NCBI RefSeq assembly: GCF_012849055.1
Contig: NZ_CP051677.1
Location: 5,595,001 to 5,659,000, forward strand
DNA from: Spirosoma rhododendri
Lineage (GTDB): Bacteria; Bacteroidota; Bacteroidia; Cytophagales; Spirosomataceae
Reading direction: 5' to 3'
DNA length: 64,000 nt
The notes beneath the pieces were generated by a model. The model was given only the letters and a program-made list of their open reading frames with translations. It made no database searches and was not told where the DNA came from. This document shows, one piece after another, positions 1 through 10,052 of this stretch (within the stretch, counting starts at the first letter, position 1; the number at the start of each line of letters is the position of its first letter). The position numbers and the translations under genes were made by a program.

Positions 1-297
1 CGGAATAAGCCCGGCCTGACTGACGCTCAATATCGACGCGATATACGTGTTGGCGGGTACGATGACTTCGCTGCCGGACGGAAAATCCCAGGCCATCAGC
101 ACCAGTGTCAGCGCATCGAGGCCATTGGCGACCCCAACACAATGCCGCGTACCAACCAACTGCGCGAAGGCTGCTTCAAACGCCTGAACCTCCGGCCCCA
201 GCACGTACCAGCCCGATGCGGTAACCCGGCTAACCGCTGCCTGTATACGCGGCAGGTGTGGCGTGTTTACCCGCTCCAGATCAAGAAACGGAATCAT
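1..297 (-). CDS. DegT/DnrJ/EryC1/StrS-family PLP aminotransferase, N-terminal part (runs off the window)
   Basis: Only the first 99 residues are inside the window; the gene continues past base 1. The N-terminus (MIPFLDLERVN, then a VTASGWYVLGPEV segment, an AFAQLVGTRHCVGVANGLDAL segment and VIVPANTYIAS) is the classic start of sugar aminotransferases that convert a 3- or 4-keto dTDP sugar to an amino sugar with PLP. The active-site lysine lies outside the window. The start ATG (297-295) overlaps the TGA of the upstream ketoisomerase in an ATGA arrangement, so the two are almost certainly co-translated. With that partner it probably makes a 3-amino-3,6-dideoxyhexose for surface polysaccharide; the exact sugar cannot be told. 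Confidence 0.9.
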   Translation of the reverse strand, partial: MIPFLDLERVNTPHLPRIQAAVSRVTASGWYVLGPEVQAFEAAFAQLVGTRHCVGVANGLDALTLVLMAWDFPSGSEVIVPANTYIASILSVSQAGLIP

Positions 298-701
298 TTG
301 GTAGTTTTCAGGTCAGATTCGACCAGTCGACGGCTACCGGGATACGGTTCGTAGATGTAATCGTCGGGATCGTAAGGGTGGTTCGACACAACCAACAATA
401 CCGCATCGTTGGTAAACTCGTCCATAATGTGCCAGTCTTCGGGCTCCAGCACCAGACACTGCTGGGGATCGGTGAGCTGGTACGTCGTTTCCTGCGTCCC
501 GTCGTGATTGTACACACGACAGCTACCGTTCAGACAGATCAGCGCATTCACCGACTGTACGTGCCGGTGTCCGGCGCGCGGCTGGGCTCCGGCGCCGTAG
601 ATGTAAAAGACGCGTTTAATCCCACCGAATAGTATGTTGTCGAAAACGGTCAGATGACCGGATTCCGACGAGTACGTTTTTAACTGGTAGAGTTTCGCCA
701 T
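294..701 (-). CDS. FdtA/QdtA/WxcM-type dTDP-4-oxo-6-deoxyhexose 3,4-ketoisomerase (cupin)
   Basis: 135 aa, the usual single-cupin size of FdtA/QdtA. The family moves the keto group of dTDP-4-keto-6-deoxyglucose from C4 to C3 before amination. Seen here: a PRAGHRHVQ motif (residues 41-49) with the paired histidines expected at the active site, an ALICLNGSCRVYNHDG strand region (53-68), a LEPEDWHIMDEF segment (about 85-97) and a SNHPYDPDDYIY tail typical of the family. The downstream aminotransferase overlaps by the ATGA junction. Whether the product is the galacto (Fdt) or gluco (Qdt) isomer cannot be decided from sequence by eye. Confidence 0.9.
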   Translation of the reverse strand: MAKLYQLKTYSSESGHLTVFDNILFGGIKRVFYIYGAGAQPRAGHRHVQSVNALICLNGSCRVYNHDGTQETTYQLTDPQQCLVLEPEDWHIMDEFTNDAVLLVVSNHPYDPDDYIYEPYPGSRRLVESDLKTTK

Positions 702-914
702 TCAGGGAGATAAAGTCTGCTTCTTAGATAGGATGCTGGGCTGTTGTACGTTATAGTGTGTTTAGAATCACTCCAAATATATTGATTAATGCGTATGATG
801 TTGCTACACACATGTGAACCTTACACAGCGGACCCGATTTCCTACATCGATTAACCTACTAATGAGGTAGGTTCGCCGGAATCACGTTATTTCGCCCCAC
901 AATCGACTACCCCT
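702..914. other. Divergent intergenic region
   Basis: This gap separates the minus-strand sugar genes from the plus-strand DUF1684 gene and should hold promoters for both. It is AT-richer than the genes. A short inverted repeat (AACCTA, 7-base loop, TAGGTT) lies near 854-874. I see no convincing TAnnTTTG box and no small ORF worth calling. Confidence 0.3.
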
Positions 915-1505
915 ATGACGACCCGAACCATCCTGCTGATCGTTCTTGGCCTGGGAATTATCGCCCTGCTTTATGTTACACTCGTTGATGGACAGTCGGG
1001 GATCGACACCCCGATCGATCCGGTCCGCTACAAGCAGGAACTGATGGACGAACGAGCGAAGAAAGATCAGAACTTCCGCACCGGTTCTGATTCACCCATT
1101 ACCAATAAAGCTCAATTTTCGGGCCTAACTTATTTCGCCCCCGATCCGGCTTACCGCGTTACAGCCCGGCTCGAACCGTTTGCCGACAAAACCCAGAAAC
1201 TGGTTGTTCGCATGAGCGACGGCAGCGAGGAAGTGTACGAGAAATTTGCCCACGCTGTTTTTCAGTTACAGGGCGAAACGAGTCGTCTGCTGATTGTAAA
1301 AGCCGATGGTGAGTACACGGTTCTGTTCCAGGATGCTACGTCCGGGAAAGAAACCTACGGGGGCGGGCGCTACCTCGAACTCGACTCGAAACAGATGAGC
1401 GACACGCAGGTTGTTCTCGATTTCAACGCAGCTTATAATCCGTATTGCGCCTACAATCCGGGCTATGCCTGCCCGCTTCCCCCGCCGAAAACAAACTATC
1501 GGTAG
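915..1505 (+). CDS. DUF1684 family protein with N-terminal membrane anchor
   Basis: 196 aa. Residues 5-22 form one hydrophobic helix, so the protein is a signal-anchored or secreted one. The C-terminal half carries the hallmark DUF1684 pattern: a strand with YTVLFQDATSGKETYGGGRY, then VVLDFNAAYNPYCAYNPGY and a CPLPPPKTNYR end. Members are usually 180-300 aa, so this appears full length. The biochemical function of the family is not established. It stands alone between divergent sugar genes and the large surface-protein gene. Confidence 0.85.
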   Translation: MTTRTILLIVLGLGIIALLYVTLVDGQSGIDTPIDPVRYKQELMDERAKKDQNFRTGSDSPITNKAQFSGLTYFAPDPAYRVTARLEPFADKTQKLVVRMSDGSEEVYEKFAHAVFQLQGETSRLLIVKADGEYTVLFQDATSGKETYGGGRYLELDSKQMSDTQVVLDFNAAYNPYCAYNPGYACPLPPPKTNYR

Positions 1506-1623
1506 CGGTACGTGCCGGGGAACGGTATACGCCACACGACTAGAAAAGTGAGTTTTGAGAGAGATAAAGCAGGTTGCGGCATAACTATTGCCCCTATAGA
1601 CTTTATATTCCTCTCTCGACCAA

Positions 1624-4160
1624 GTGAAATCAGTTCTTCTCGTCTTATTCGTTAGCATCTCATTCCTGAGTATATCCAGCACGGTGGCGTTCGCCCAGAC
1701 GGCCGAGATATGCAACAACGGAATCGACGACGACGGCGACAACCTGATCGACTGCCAGGACCCCGACTGCCCCGAGTGCGCACAAGCCGTCACGTGCGCC
1801 CAGCCTAACATTTACTACCTGCCTACCATCTACGGTAATCCGTCGGTTGGCAACACCCAATACGGAACGCAGGATCTGATTCTGTCGACCCGATCAGCCA
1901 ACGCCATCGTCACCATCAGAACGCCCGACGGCTCGTTTAGTCAGCAGGTGGTGCTAACGTCGGCGACTTCGACCAGCATCGCCCTCCCCCTGTCGGTGGT
2001 GATGTCGCCCAACCCTAATACGAAGGAAAGAAACAAGGGATTGATTCTTCAGTCGGACCAGCCGATTCAGGCTACCTACCGGCTGACACCCCTTAACAAT
2101 CAGGACATTATTTCGCTGAAAGGCAAAGCTGGGTTGGGTTATGCCTTTTACGCCGGTAGTCAGACCCGATTGTCGACAACGCAGAACGCCGTCGATCAGC
2201 GGCACTTCGTCAGCGTGATGGCCACCGAAGCCAACACCACCATCCGGATTCGCAGCCCAACGCCCTTACTGGGTGTTACAAATCCATCGAATTTTACCAT
2301 CTCGCTTAATGCGGGGGAAACCTACATGGTTACCTCGACTACGCTAACGACCACGACATCCAGCAACTCGTCTGTTGCGGGGCTGCTGGTAACTTCCGAC
2401 AAACCGGTGGCCGTCAACTCCGGCTCGCAACATACCTACAACCCCTACAGCGGTAACCGCGACGCAGGCTTCGATCAGCTTGTTCCGGCCCGGATAACCG
2501 GTCAGCAATACATAGCCGTTCATGGCCAGAACAACGCCAATGCGTCTGACTACGTCTTTGTCGTCGCGATTGAAAAAGCGACCAGCCTTACCATTACGGG
2601 TCCGGCTACGGCAAACGGGCCACCCACATCCCTGACCACCATCACGCTCGACGCCGGGCAGGTATACACCTACAACCTGACCAACTCGGCCTTTAGCCGG
2701 GCGTTTCAGTTTACGGGTAACAAAAAATTCTACGCCTACCAGGTTTCGTCGGTAGCTGCCAACGAGTATGGCATGGCGATTCTGCCAGCCATCACGAATT
2801 GCACGGGTAGTATACGTACAGATTTCTTCCGCAACGTGGGCAGCACAATCGAGCAGGCCCTCGTCGTCATTCCCACCTCAGCCCTGCCGAGTCTGCTGTT
2901 CAACAATCAGTCGTACACGGCCAGGGGGTCGGTCAGAGACAGTGTGCGCGTAAATGGCACGGCCTATTCCGTCGTCAGTTTTACCGCCAATACCGCTTCG
3001 CCCTTTAGCCAGGCCAACGTACTGACCGCCAGTCAGCGGTTTCACGTCGGCGTCATCAGCGGGTCAAGTGCTACAGGCAATTTTGGCTACTACTCAAACT
3101 ACGATGCGCCGGTCGACGTGCTGGACCCCACGTCTAACCAGCCGACCAGTTTCTACCGCGCAGCCCAGGTTACGCCCGGTCAGCGGAGACAGCACTGCCT
3201 TCGGCTGAACAGCTGTGGTAGCACCAACTTCATCCAGAACGTCGTCGGTGGCACCCTGACCGGCTCCGTCAGTATCGACCCATCAAACAACACCTGCCTG
3301 CTGTACACGATGCGCAGTAATGCCCCTAACTGCGGGCGGGATACCATCCGGGTAACGGTCGTCAACGAACTGGGACAAACCGGCTCGGTCTGCCTTGAAT
3401 TCGTCAATTCATCGAACACGATACAGCCGACGATTACCCCCGAAACCCTGCTGTTTGCCGCCCCACGGGGGCAACCTCGCTCACGGCATCCGCCAACAGC
3501 ACAGGTGGCCCCTACACGTATCAGTGGATCACAGCCGATCAGCAGCTGCTAACGACGGCGGTTATCTCGACAACCAGCACAGGGCGGTTCAGGCTTACCG
3601 TGACCGATGCCGCCGGTTGTCAGGACACAACCTCAGTCGTCGTTACGGGCGATACGCCAGCCATTGGTTTCGTTGGCAGTTCAGCAACAGCCTGCATCGG
3701 CTCGTCGTCACCATACAGCGTCAGCAGCACGTCGGGCACTTACAGCTGGACGGTCACGGGCGGCACCATCGCCAGCGGGGGAACGCCTACCAGTACGACC
3801 GCACTGGTAAACTGGACAGCCACGTTGGGCACGCTGCGCGTATCGGTCACCAGTGCCAACGGCTGTACGGCCGTCACCAGTCTGACCGTCACGGCCTACT
3901 CCGCCCCTACGCTGTCGACAGCGGCCGTGCCTCCCACGTGCTTCGGGGCCAGCGACGGGCGCATCACGCTGACGGCCAGCGGTGGCAATCCGCCCTTTAC
4001 GTATGCCTGGTCAACTGGTGCAACGACGAAAGACCTTACCAACGTAATAGCGGACAAATACACCGTTACCGTCACGTCGGGCTGCCCGTCAACCACCACT
4101 GTACGGCTGGCAGACCCTTATCCTATACTCTGCCCGAAAGTAATTCTCAGGCGACTTTGA
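1624..4160 (+). pseudogene. Secreted IgGFc-binding-like/SprB-repeat surface protein, split by a -1 frameshift
   Basis: The first frame begins at a GTG (1624) with a signal peptide (about residues 1-25) and a NGIDDDGDNLIDCQDPDC acidic motif resembling calcium-binding loops. An IgGFc-binding-type N-terminal domain follows (about 80-400). It ends artificially at 3552. From base 3465 the next frame reads straight on (TGATSLTASANSTGG, later TVTDAAGCQDTTSV) through Ig-like repeats and one SprB-type repeat (CFGASDGRITLTASGG, PFTYAWSTGATT) to a stop at 4160. The break is at the CCCC run 3461-3464: one extra C would join the frames. Even when joined, no T9SS sorting domain is present and only 87 bases remain before pheT. 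Either a sequencing error, or a genuinely decaying adhesin-like gene, or both. Confidence 0.75.
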
Positions 4161-4216
4161 CCTGCGCAACCGCTACGCTTTCTACGTTCTTCCTTTTACC
4201 GGGTTGCCCTTCTCCT

Positions 4217-4224
4217 TACCTTTG
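4217..4224 (+). promoter_or_regulatory. Bacteroidota-type -7 box of pheT
   Basis: TACCTTTG matches the TAnnTTTG -7 consensus of Bacteroidota primary sigma factor promoters and lies 23 bases before the pheT ATG. That implies a short leader of roughly 18 bases. I do not see a clear TTTG -33 element at the right spacing. Confidence 0.5.
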
Positions 4225-4247
4225 CATTTTTATCGCAATGCCGCCGT

Positions 4248-6691
4248 ATGGAGATTTCCTATAAATGGTTACAAACGTTCATTGATTTACCCGAGTCGCC
4301 CGAAGAAGTAGGCAAACGCCTGACCGGAACGGGTCTTGAAGTCGAAGGTATTGAGCGGTTCGACGCTGTGCCGGGTGGCCTCGAGGGGTTGGTCGTGGGC
4401 GAAGTATTGACCTGTACCAAACACCCCGATGCCGATTCACTTAGCCTGACCACTGTCGACGCGGGCGATTCGGCCCCCTGTCGATTGTCTGCGGTGCACC
4501 TAATGTCGCTGCCGGTCAGAAGGTTATAGTGGCAAAAGTGGGCGCTACGCTCTACCCCGCCGGTGGTGAACCGTTTACGATCAAAAAAGCAAAAATCCGG
4601 GGAGCCGCTTCGGAAGGAATGCTCTGTGCCGAAGACGAAATCGGGCTCGGGCAGTCGCACGCGGGCATCATGGTTCTGTCGACCGACCTGCCCAACGGCA
4701 CTCCGGCCGCGCGCTATTTCAACCTCGAAGCCGACTACCAGATTATCATCGGTCTGACGCCCAACCGCATCGACGCAGCCTCGCACCTCGGTACCGCCCG
4801 CGACCTCCACGCCGTACTGAACCAGCCGCTGCGCCTGCCCGACGTAAGCCGCTTCACCGTCGACAATACATCCCTTACGCTGGACGTACGCGTTGAGGAC
4901 GTTGCCGCCTGCCCGCGCTACACAGGTCTGACAATCAGCAACCTGACCGTCGGCGAATCGCCCGACTGGCTCAAGCAGCGACTCCGGACGATCGGCATCA
5001 ACCCAATCAACAACGTCGTCGACATCACCAATTTTGTCTGCCACGATCTGGGTCAGCCGCTCCACGCATTCGACGCGGATAAGATCGCGGGTAATCAGGT
5101 CATCGTAAAAACGCTGCCCACCGGTACTCCTTTTGTTACCCTCGACGGTATCGAGCGTAGCCTGACCGATACCGACCTGATGATTTGCAACGCCGACGGG
5201 CCGATGTGCATCGCGGGCGTATTCGGCGGCAAAGAATCGGGTGTTACGGAGCAGACAACGCGCATCTTCCTGGAGTCGGCGTACTTTTCGGCCCAGTCGG
5301 TGCGGAAAACGGCGCAGCACCACCGGCTCAAAACCGATGCGTCGTTCCGGTTCGAGCGGGGCACCGACCCCAACATGCCCGTTTTTGCACTGAAACGGGC
5401 CGCTCTCCTGATGCAGGAAGTAGCCGGGGGGCAGATCACGTCCGACATTACCGACCTATACCCTGCTCCCGTCGAGCCGTTCCGCGTACCGGTCCAGTAC
5501 CGTAATATCGACCGGCTGATCGGGATCCAGATAGCCCACGACGAGATCAAACGTATTCTGTCGGCGCTCGACATCGAGCAGGCCGACGGAACAACGGACG
5601 GGTTTACGGCCATCGTTCCCCCCTACCGCGTCGACGTGACGCGCGAAGCCGACGTGATCGAAGAAATCCTGCGCATCTACGGGCTGGATAACATTCCGCT
5701 GTCGAGCAGCCTGTCGGCTGAATCACTGACCGAGTTCCCCAAAAACGACGTCAATCAGTGGCAGAGCCGGGTTGGGCAGGTGCTGACGGCGGTTGGCTTC
5801 TATGAAATCCTGACGCTCTCGCTCACGCGCCCCGCCTATCACGACGCTATCCGGGCCAGCCTGCCCGGTACCGATGTGACGTTGCTCAATCCACTCAGCG
5901 ATGAGCTATCAGTGATGCGGCAGAGTATGCTATTTTCAGCCCTCGAAACGCTGACTTATAACCTCAACCGGCGGCAGCGGGATTTGAGCCTGTTCGAGTT
6001 CGGCAAGGTGTATTTCCAGACCACTACCGACGACGGAGCGACGAAGTACACCGAGCGGATGCGGCTAAGTCTGGCCATGATGGGCAACCAACGGGCCGAA
6101 AGCTGGCAGCAGAAAAGTCAGCCGGTAGCCTATACCGACCTGGTAGCTGCCGTGCAGCGTGTGCTGAACCTGTTCCGGATTGGCCCCGATCAGGACCGCC
6201 GGACTGAATCGCAACCCGCCGACCCGACCCTGTTTCAATACGGACTTACGTACCTGGTCAATAAAAAACCGGTTGTAAGCCTGGGACTGGTACAGCCCCG
6301 CCTGACCAAACTGGTCGATCTGAAGCAACCGGTGTTCTACGCCGACTTCGACTGGGATTACCTGATGAAACTGGGTAGCCCGAAGGTACGTTATCAGGAA
6401 GTGTCCCGTTTCCCCAGCGTCCGACGCGATCTGTCGCTGGTACTCGACAAGAGCGTGGGCTTTGAGCAGATCGACCGGCTGGCGCACCAGACCGAGCGTA
6501 AGTTGTTGCAGACCGTCAACGTATTCGACGTGTTTGAAGACGATTCGCTGGGTACCGACCGCAAGGCCTACTCCGTCAGCTTTATGTTGCAGGACCCGCA
6601 ACAGACGCTCACCGACGCCACCATCGACAAAACAATGCAGCGGCTGATGGGCGCTTTTGAGCGCGAGCTGGGTGCTCTGATTCGTAAATAA
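4248..6691 (+). CDS. pheT: Phenylalanyl-tRNA synthetase beta subunit, interrupted by a -1 frameshift in the assembly
   Basis: PheT with PheS charges tRNA-Phe. The first frame (4248-4529) encodes the N-terminus MEISYKWLQTFIDLPESPEE and the start of the EMAP-II-like tRNA-binding domain. At the CCCCC run 4474-4478 the frame shifts. The continuation (LSIVCGAPNVAAGQKVIVAK, overlapping the stop of the first frame) runs to 6691 and carries the B3/B4, B5 and C-terminal FDX-ACB regions (FPSVRRDLSLVLD). With one extra C the protein is 814 aa, the normal size for bacterial PheT. Since the enzyme is essential and everything else is intact, a base-calling error is much more likely than a real mutation. 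pheS is not in the window. It leads a cluster with the coiled-coil protein, zapA and rny. Confidence 0.9.
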
Positions 6692-6703
6692 GTGCTTTTT
6701 TAT

Positions 6704-6733
6704 CGGTAATCTGCCGGAGCCGGCAGATTACCG
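6704..6733 (+). repeat. 13-bp perfect hairpin directly before the coiled-coil gene
   Basis: CGGTAATCTGCCG and its exact complement are separated by GAGC. The hairpin ends three bases before the ATG at 6737. There is no T run after it on the plus strand, so it does not look like a simple terminator; it could shape translation of the next gene or mark an mRNA end. Confidence 0.6.
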
Positions 6734-6736
6734 GCC

Positions 6737-7102
6737 ATGCCCTCCATCCCAATGAATCCAAATGGAATTAATGAATTTCAATTGTGGTCGCTGATCGATC
6801 AGTTGCAGAGCAACATAGTTCAGCTGAAGGAGGAAGCCAAGACGTCGCAGCGTACAATTGAGAAGCTACAACGCGACCGACAGGAGGTTCGGAAGGACCT
6901 GGCATTGAAAGAGCGGGAACTAAAGAAGCTGGAGAAAAAACTGGCTGACTCGAAGAAAAAACTACCAAAGTCGAAAGAATTTGGTAAAATTGTAGGTAAC
7001 AATCTGTCTGCGACAGATCCGAATGCCGAACTAAAGCAGCAACTCGACGAATATATTCGGACTTTAGACCGATGTATAACGCACTGGAGTAATTTGTCAT
7101 AA
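6737..7102 (+). CDS. Small coiled-coil protein upstream of zapA
   Basis: 121 aa, almost entirely charged and helical: residues about 15-80 form a long heptad-rich coiled coil dense in K, E and R, followed by a less ordered segment and a C-terminal helix. No signal peptide and no known domain. The start may be 6737 or the internal ATG at 6752 (MNPNGINEF). It sits 20 bases before zapA, and both small proteins lie between pheT and rny. By size, coiled-coil nature and partner it may be a division-associated factor that works with ZapA, as ZapB does in Proteobacteria, but there is no sequence evidence for homology to ZapB. Confidence 0.75.
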   Translation: MPSIPMNPNGINEFQLWSLIDQLQSNIVQLKEEAKTSQRTIEKLQRDRQEVRKDLALKERELKKLEKKLADSKKKLPKSKEFGKIVGNNLSATDPNAELKQQLDEYIRTLDRCITHWSNLS

Positions 7103-7122
7103 CTATTAACTGCCCCTGGCTA

Positions 7123-7425
7123 ATGTCTACCATGCCGACCTCAGCCATAGAAGAAAGACCTGTAAACGTTAAAATTGCCGGCATCAGCTACAAAATACTG
7201 GTTGAGCCGGAGACAGAGGTATTCGTTAGAAATGCCGCTGAACGGATGCAGCAACTACTGGATGAATTAAAGGAGGAGGGTATCGATAACCCCGGCGAAG
7301 CAATGATGCGCATTGCCTTCGACGGGTTAGTCAACAAATTCAGAAGTGACCAGCAAGGGCAGCAATTACAACAAATGTTATACAAACGAATTGTGCAACT
7401 CGACAACGTCGTCACATCGGCGTAG
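7123..7425 (+). CDS. zapA: Cell division protein ZapA
   Basis: 100 aa, the normal length. Residues 14-30 (VNVKIAGISYKILVEPE) are the conserved beta-hairpin core of ZapA and the rest is a helix ending in a coiled coil. ZapA binds FtsZ protofilaments and bundles the Z ring. The MSTMPTS start at 7123 is used; the internal ATG three codons later is also possible. It follows the coiled-coil gene closely and precedes rny after a 212-base gap. Confidence 0.85.
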   Translation: MSTMPTSAIEERPVNVKIAGISYKILVEPETEVFVRNAAERMQQLLDELKEEGIDNPGEAMMRIAFDGLVNKFRSDQQGQQLQQMLYKRIVQLDNVVTSA

Positions 7426-7637
7426 TTTGTCTTGTAGCCCGATTCATTTTACACGTCGCTATAATTCATCACTGAACTAACGAAAAAAATCAACCGATCA
7501 GAGACGATTATTTATCTAGCAGAATCCGTCTTTTTTCCTTCGCCACACTTCGTTTTTTTATTGATGATTTAACTGTAATCGGTAGTCGTATCGCAGCAGG
7601 TTGCTAATTTTTTTTCAACCTTAACGATATACTTCCA
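7426..7637 (+). other. Intergenic region between zapA and rny
   Basis: 212 AT-rich bases with several A and T runs (for example around 7484-7490 and 7554-7560) and a weak GGTTG/CAACC hairpin with a T-rich loop just before rny. No ORF. In E. coli the 6S RNA gene follows zapA, but I could not fold this sequence by eye into a 6S-like rod and do not call one. Confidence 0.3.
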
Positions 7638-9248
7638 ATGGATATTCCAGTTTGGATTGCTATACTGGCCTTACTGGCTGGTGGCGGACTGGGGCTCGTG
7701 ATCGGCCGGCGAACAATGGCCGATACCCACGCAAAACGTGAGCAGGAAGCCGAAGAGAAAGCGGCCGCTATCCTGAAAAATGCCGAACAGCAGGCCGAGA
7801 CCATCAAGAAAGAACGGATGCTCGAAGCCAAAGATAAATACATCCGCCTGAAAGCAGAGTTTGAAGAAACGACGAGCCAAAAGCGGAATCTGCTTCAGCA
7901 GAACGAAAATAAACTCAAGCAGCGCGAGCAACAACTGGCGCAGCAGGCCGATCAGCAGCGCACTCGTGACCAGGAGCTGAATCAGCAGCGCAACGAGATC
8001 AATCAGCAACGGAACACCCTCAATCAGCAGAACGACGCGCTGGCGAAACGACGTGAAGACGTTGATCGGCGGCAGCAGGAAGCCGACACCATGCTGGCCG
8101 AACAGGTGGCGCAGCTGGAGCGCATTGCCGGTTTATCGGCCGATCAGGCGCGCGAACAACTCATCGATACGCTGAAAGCCGAAGCCGAAACACGGGCTTC
8201 GTCGTACGTCAAAAACATTATCGAAGAAGCCAAGCTGACGGCCACCAAGGAAGCCAAAAAGGTGGTCATCGAAACCATTCAACGTACGGCTACCGAACAC
8301 GCGATCGAAAACTGCGTGTCGGTGTTCAATATTGAGTCGGACGATGTGAAGGGCAAAGTGATCGGGCGCGAAGGGCGCAACATCCGGGCGCTGGAAGCCG
8401 CCACTGGTGTTGAAATCATTGTCGACGATACCCCCGAAGCCATCATTATTTCGGGTTTCGACCCGGTCCGGCGCGAGATTGCGCGGCTGTCGCTGCACCG
8501 GCTCGTACAGGATGGCCGGATACACCCGGCCCGTATCGAAGAGATTGTGGCCAAGACCCGCAAGAACATCGAAGACGAGATTGTCGAAATCGGCGAGCGG
8601 ACGGTTATCGACCTCGGTATCCACGGGCTACACCCCGAACTGATTAAGATGGTTGGGCGGATGCGCTTCCGCTCCAGCTACGGGCAGAACCTGCTTCAGC
8701 ACTCGCGCGAAGTGGCAAAGCTTTGCGCTACGATGGCCGCTGAACTGGGGCTGAATGCCAAGCTTGCCAAGCGGGCGGGCCTGCTGCACGACATTGGTAA
8801 AGTATGGCCCGAAGAAGCCGAACTGCCCCACGCGATTCTGGGGATGGAACTGGCGAAGAAATACAAAGAGAATCCAGAGGTCATCAACGCTATCGGCGCC
8901 CACCACGACGAGATCGAGATGACGAGCATGATCTCGCCCATCGTACAGGTCTGTGACGCCGTATCGGGCTCACGTCCGGGCGCACGGCGGGAGATGATGG
9001 AGTCGTATATCAAGCGGCTGAAAGACCTCGAAGCACTGGCGGGCGGTTTCCCCGGCGTTACGAAATGCTACGCTATCCAGGCCGGGCGCGAACTGCGGAT
9101 CATGGTCGATGCCGACCACATTTCCGATGACCGGGCCGGTGCGCTTTCGTACGAAATTTCGCAGAAAATTGAGAAAGAAATGCAGTATCCGGGGCAAATA
9201 AAAGTTACCGTTATCCGGGAAATGCGCGCAGTAGCTTACGCTAAGTAA
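7638..9248 (+). CDS. rny: Ribonuclease Y
   Basis: Membrane-anchored endoribonuclease that starts mRNA decay in many bacteria. 536 aa, slightly longer than the B. subtilis enzyme. One N-terminal transmembrane helix (about residues 4-22), a long Q/E/K-rich coiled coil (about 28-175), a KH domain (about 215-290, with [14 protein letters not shown]) and an HD domain whose metal-binding pair is H384-D385 in LLHDIGKV. All catalytic landmarks are present. It is followed by a strong intrinsic terminator, so it is the last gene of its transcript. Confidence 0.97.
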   Translation: MDIPVWIAILALLAGGGLGLVIGRRTMADTHAKREQEAEEKAAAILKNAEQQAETIKKERMLEAKDKYIRLKAEFEETTSQKRNLLQQNENKLKQREQQLAQQADQQRTRDQELNQQRNEINQQRNTLNQQNDALAKRREDVDRRQQEADTMLAEQVAQLERIAGLSADQAREQLIDTLKAEAETRASSYVKNIIEEAKLTATKEAKKVVIETIQRTATEHAIENCVSVFNIESDDVKGKVIGREGRNIRALEAATGVEIIVDDTPEAIIISGFDPVRREIARLSLHRLVQDGRIHPARIEEIVAKTRKNIEDEIVEIGERTVIDLGIHGLHPELIKMVGRMRFRSSYGQNLLQHSREVAKLCATMAAELGLNAKLAKRAGLLHDIGKVWPEEAELPHAILGMELAKKYKENPEVINAIGAHHDEIEMTSMISPIVQVCDAVSGSRPGARREMMESYIKRLKDLEALAGGFPGVTKCYAIQAGRELRIMVDADHISDDRAGALSYEISQKIEKEMQYPGQIKVTVIREMRAVAYAK

Positions 9249-9266
9249 CTGCACTTACCAATAGAC

Positions 9267-9315
9267 AAAGTGTACTGCAAAACAGTTGATTAGCTGTTAT
9301 GTAGTACACTTTTTT
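9267..9315 (+). terminator. Intrinsic terminator after rny
   Basis: AAAGTGTACT pairs with AGTACACTTT, with an inner AACAG/CTGTT stem, and is followed by a T run. It lies 18 bases beyond the rny stop. Confidence 0.85.
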
Positions 9316-9349
9316 CATTTGTCGAATTCGCCTACTTTTATCGTCACCT

Positions 9350-10027
9350 ATGGATTTTTTGACCACTTTTTTGTTGCTGATCGCTGGAGCTGGCGGGGGC
9401 GTTGCAGCCGCCAATATGCTGCGTAAACGCACCGGCGTAACTGACGTCCGGCATGAATCGACGCTGCTGCTGGAGCGTATCGAAAAGGTATTCAAAGTGG
9501 TGATGGCGGAAGGCTATTTCTCGGAGATTTACAACTACCAGGATCAGAAGAAAATCCTGTACCTGCTCAATGACCCGAAAAAAGCGATGGTCATTGCCAA
9601 ATCGAAGGTGCTGGTTGGGTTCGACTTTGCCAAAGTACGTTTTCAGGCACCCGACCCCAACGACCGGATGCTGGTCATCGAATCGTTTCCGGAACCGGAA
9701 GTGTTATCGATCGATACCGATTATCGGTTCTACGATATTCAGGCGGGAATTCTGAATCATTTCAACGGGGCCGACTACACCCAGATTCTGAGTGAGGCCA
9801 AGCAGGTGATGAATGAACGGGCCATGCAAAGCGATCTGCCCAAGATCGCCAACAATCAGATTCAATATATGATGTTTCAGCTGGCATCGTCGATGGGCTG
9901 GCAGTTGCAGCTACCCGAGGCAGATCAGCGTCGGCTAGATGCCCTGCGGGCGGAGGCTGAACGCAGCGATCAACCGCTCAAGGCTATACTCCCATCAGGT
10001 AACGATCCGGCCAGTTCCCAGTCATAA
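9350..10027 (+). CDS. DUF4230 domain-containing membrane-anchored protein
   Basis: 225 aa. One N-terminal hydrophobic helix (about residues 3-22) followed by a DUF4230-like domain: TLLLERIEKVFKVVMAEGYF, then YNYQDQKKILYLLNDPKKA, VLVGFDFAKV and a VIESFPEPEVLSID stretch. The family is widespread in Bacteroidota, has no established reaction and is usually anchored by one helix, as here. The gene has its own 5' gap after the rny terminator; a TACTTTTA sequence at 9333 is one mismatch from the -7 consensus. Confidence 0.8.
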   Translation: MDFLTTFLLLIAGAGGGVAAANMLRKRTGVTDVRHESTLLLERIEKVFKVVMAEGYFSEIYNYQDQKKILYLLNDPKKAMVIAKSKVLVGFDFAKVRFQAPDPNDRMLVIESFPEPEVLSIDTDYRFYDIQAGILNHFNGADYTQILSEAKQVMNERAMQSDLPKIANNQIQYMMFQLASSMGWQLQLPEADQRRLDALRAEAERSDQPLKAILPSGNDPASSQS

Positions 10028-10052
10028 TAACATACGCCTTCCTCTTCATAAC

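Noticed and set aside
3395..4264. Plus-strand open frame of 289 codons across the end of the surface protein and the pheT start
   Set aside because: It is the third frame of the repeat protein; His/Arg-rich with no domain. The frame that reads SprB-type repeats is the real one.
4259..5323. Long minus-strand open frame of 354 codons
   Set aside because: It is antisense to pheT; composition and lack of any domain show that it is a shadow of the high-GC coding strand.
7426..7637. Possible 6S RNA gene after zapA
   Set aside because: The position is suggestive by analogy with E. coli, but I could not find the long rod with a central bubble, so there is no support.
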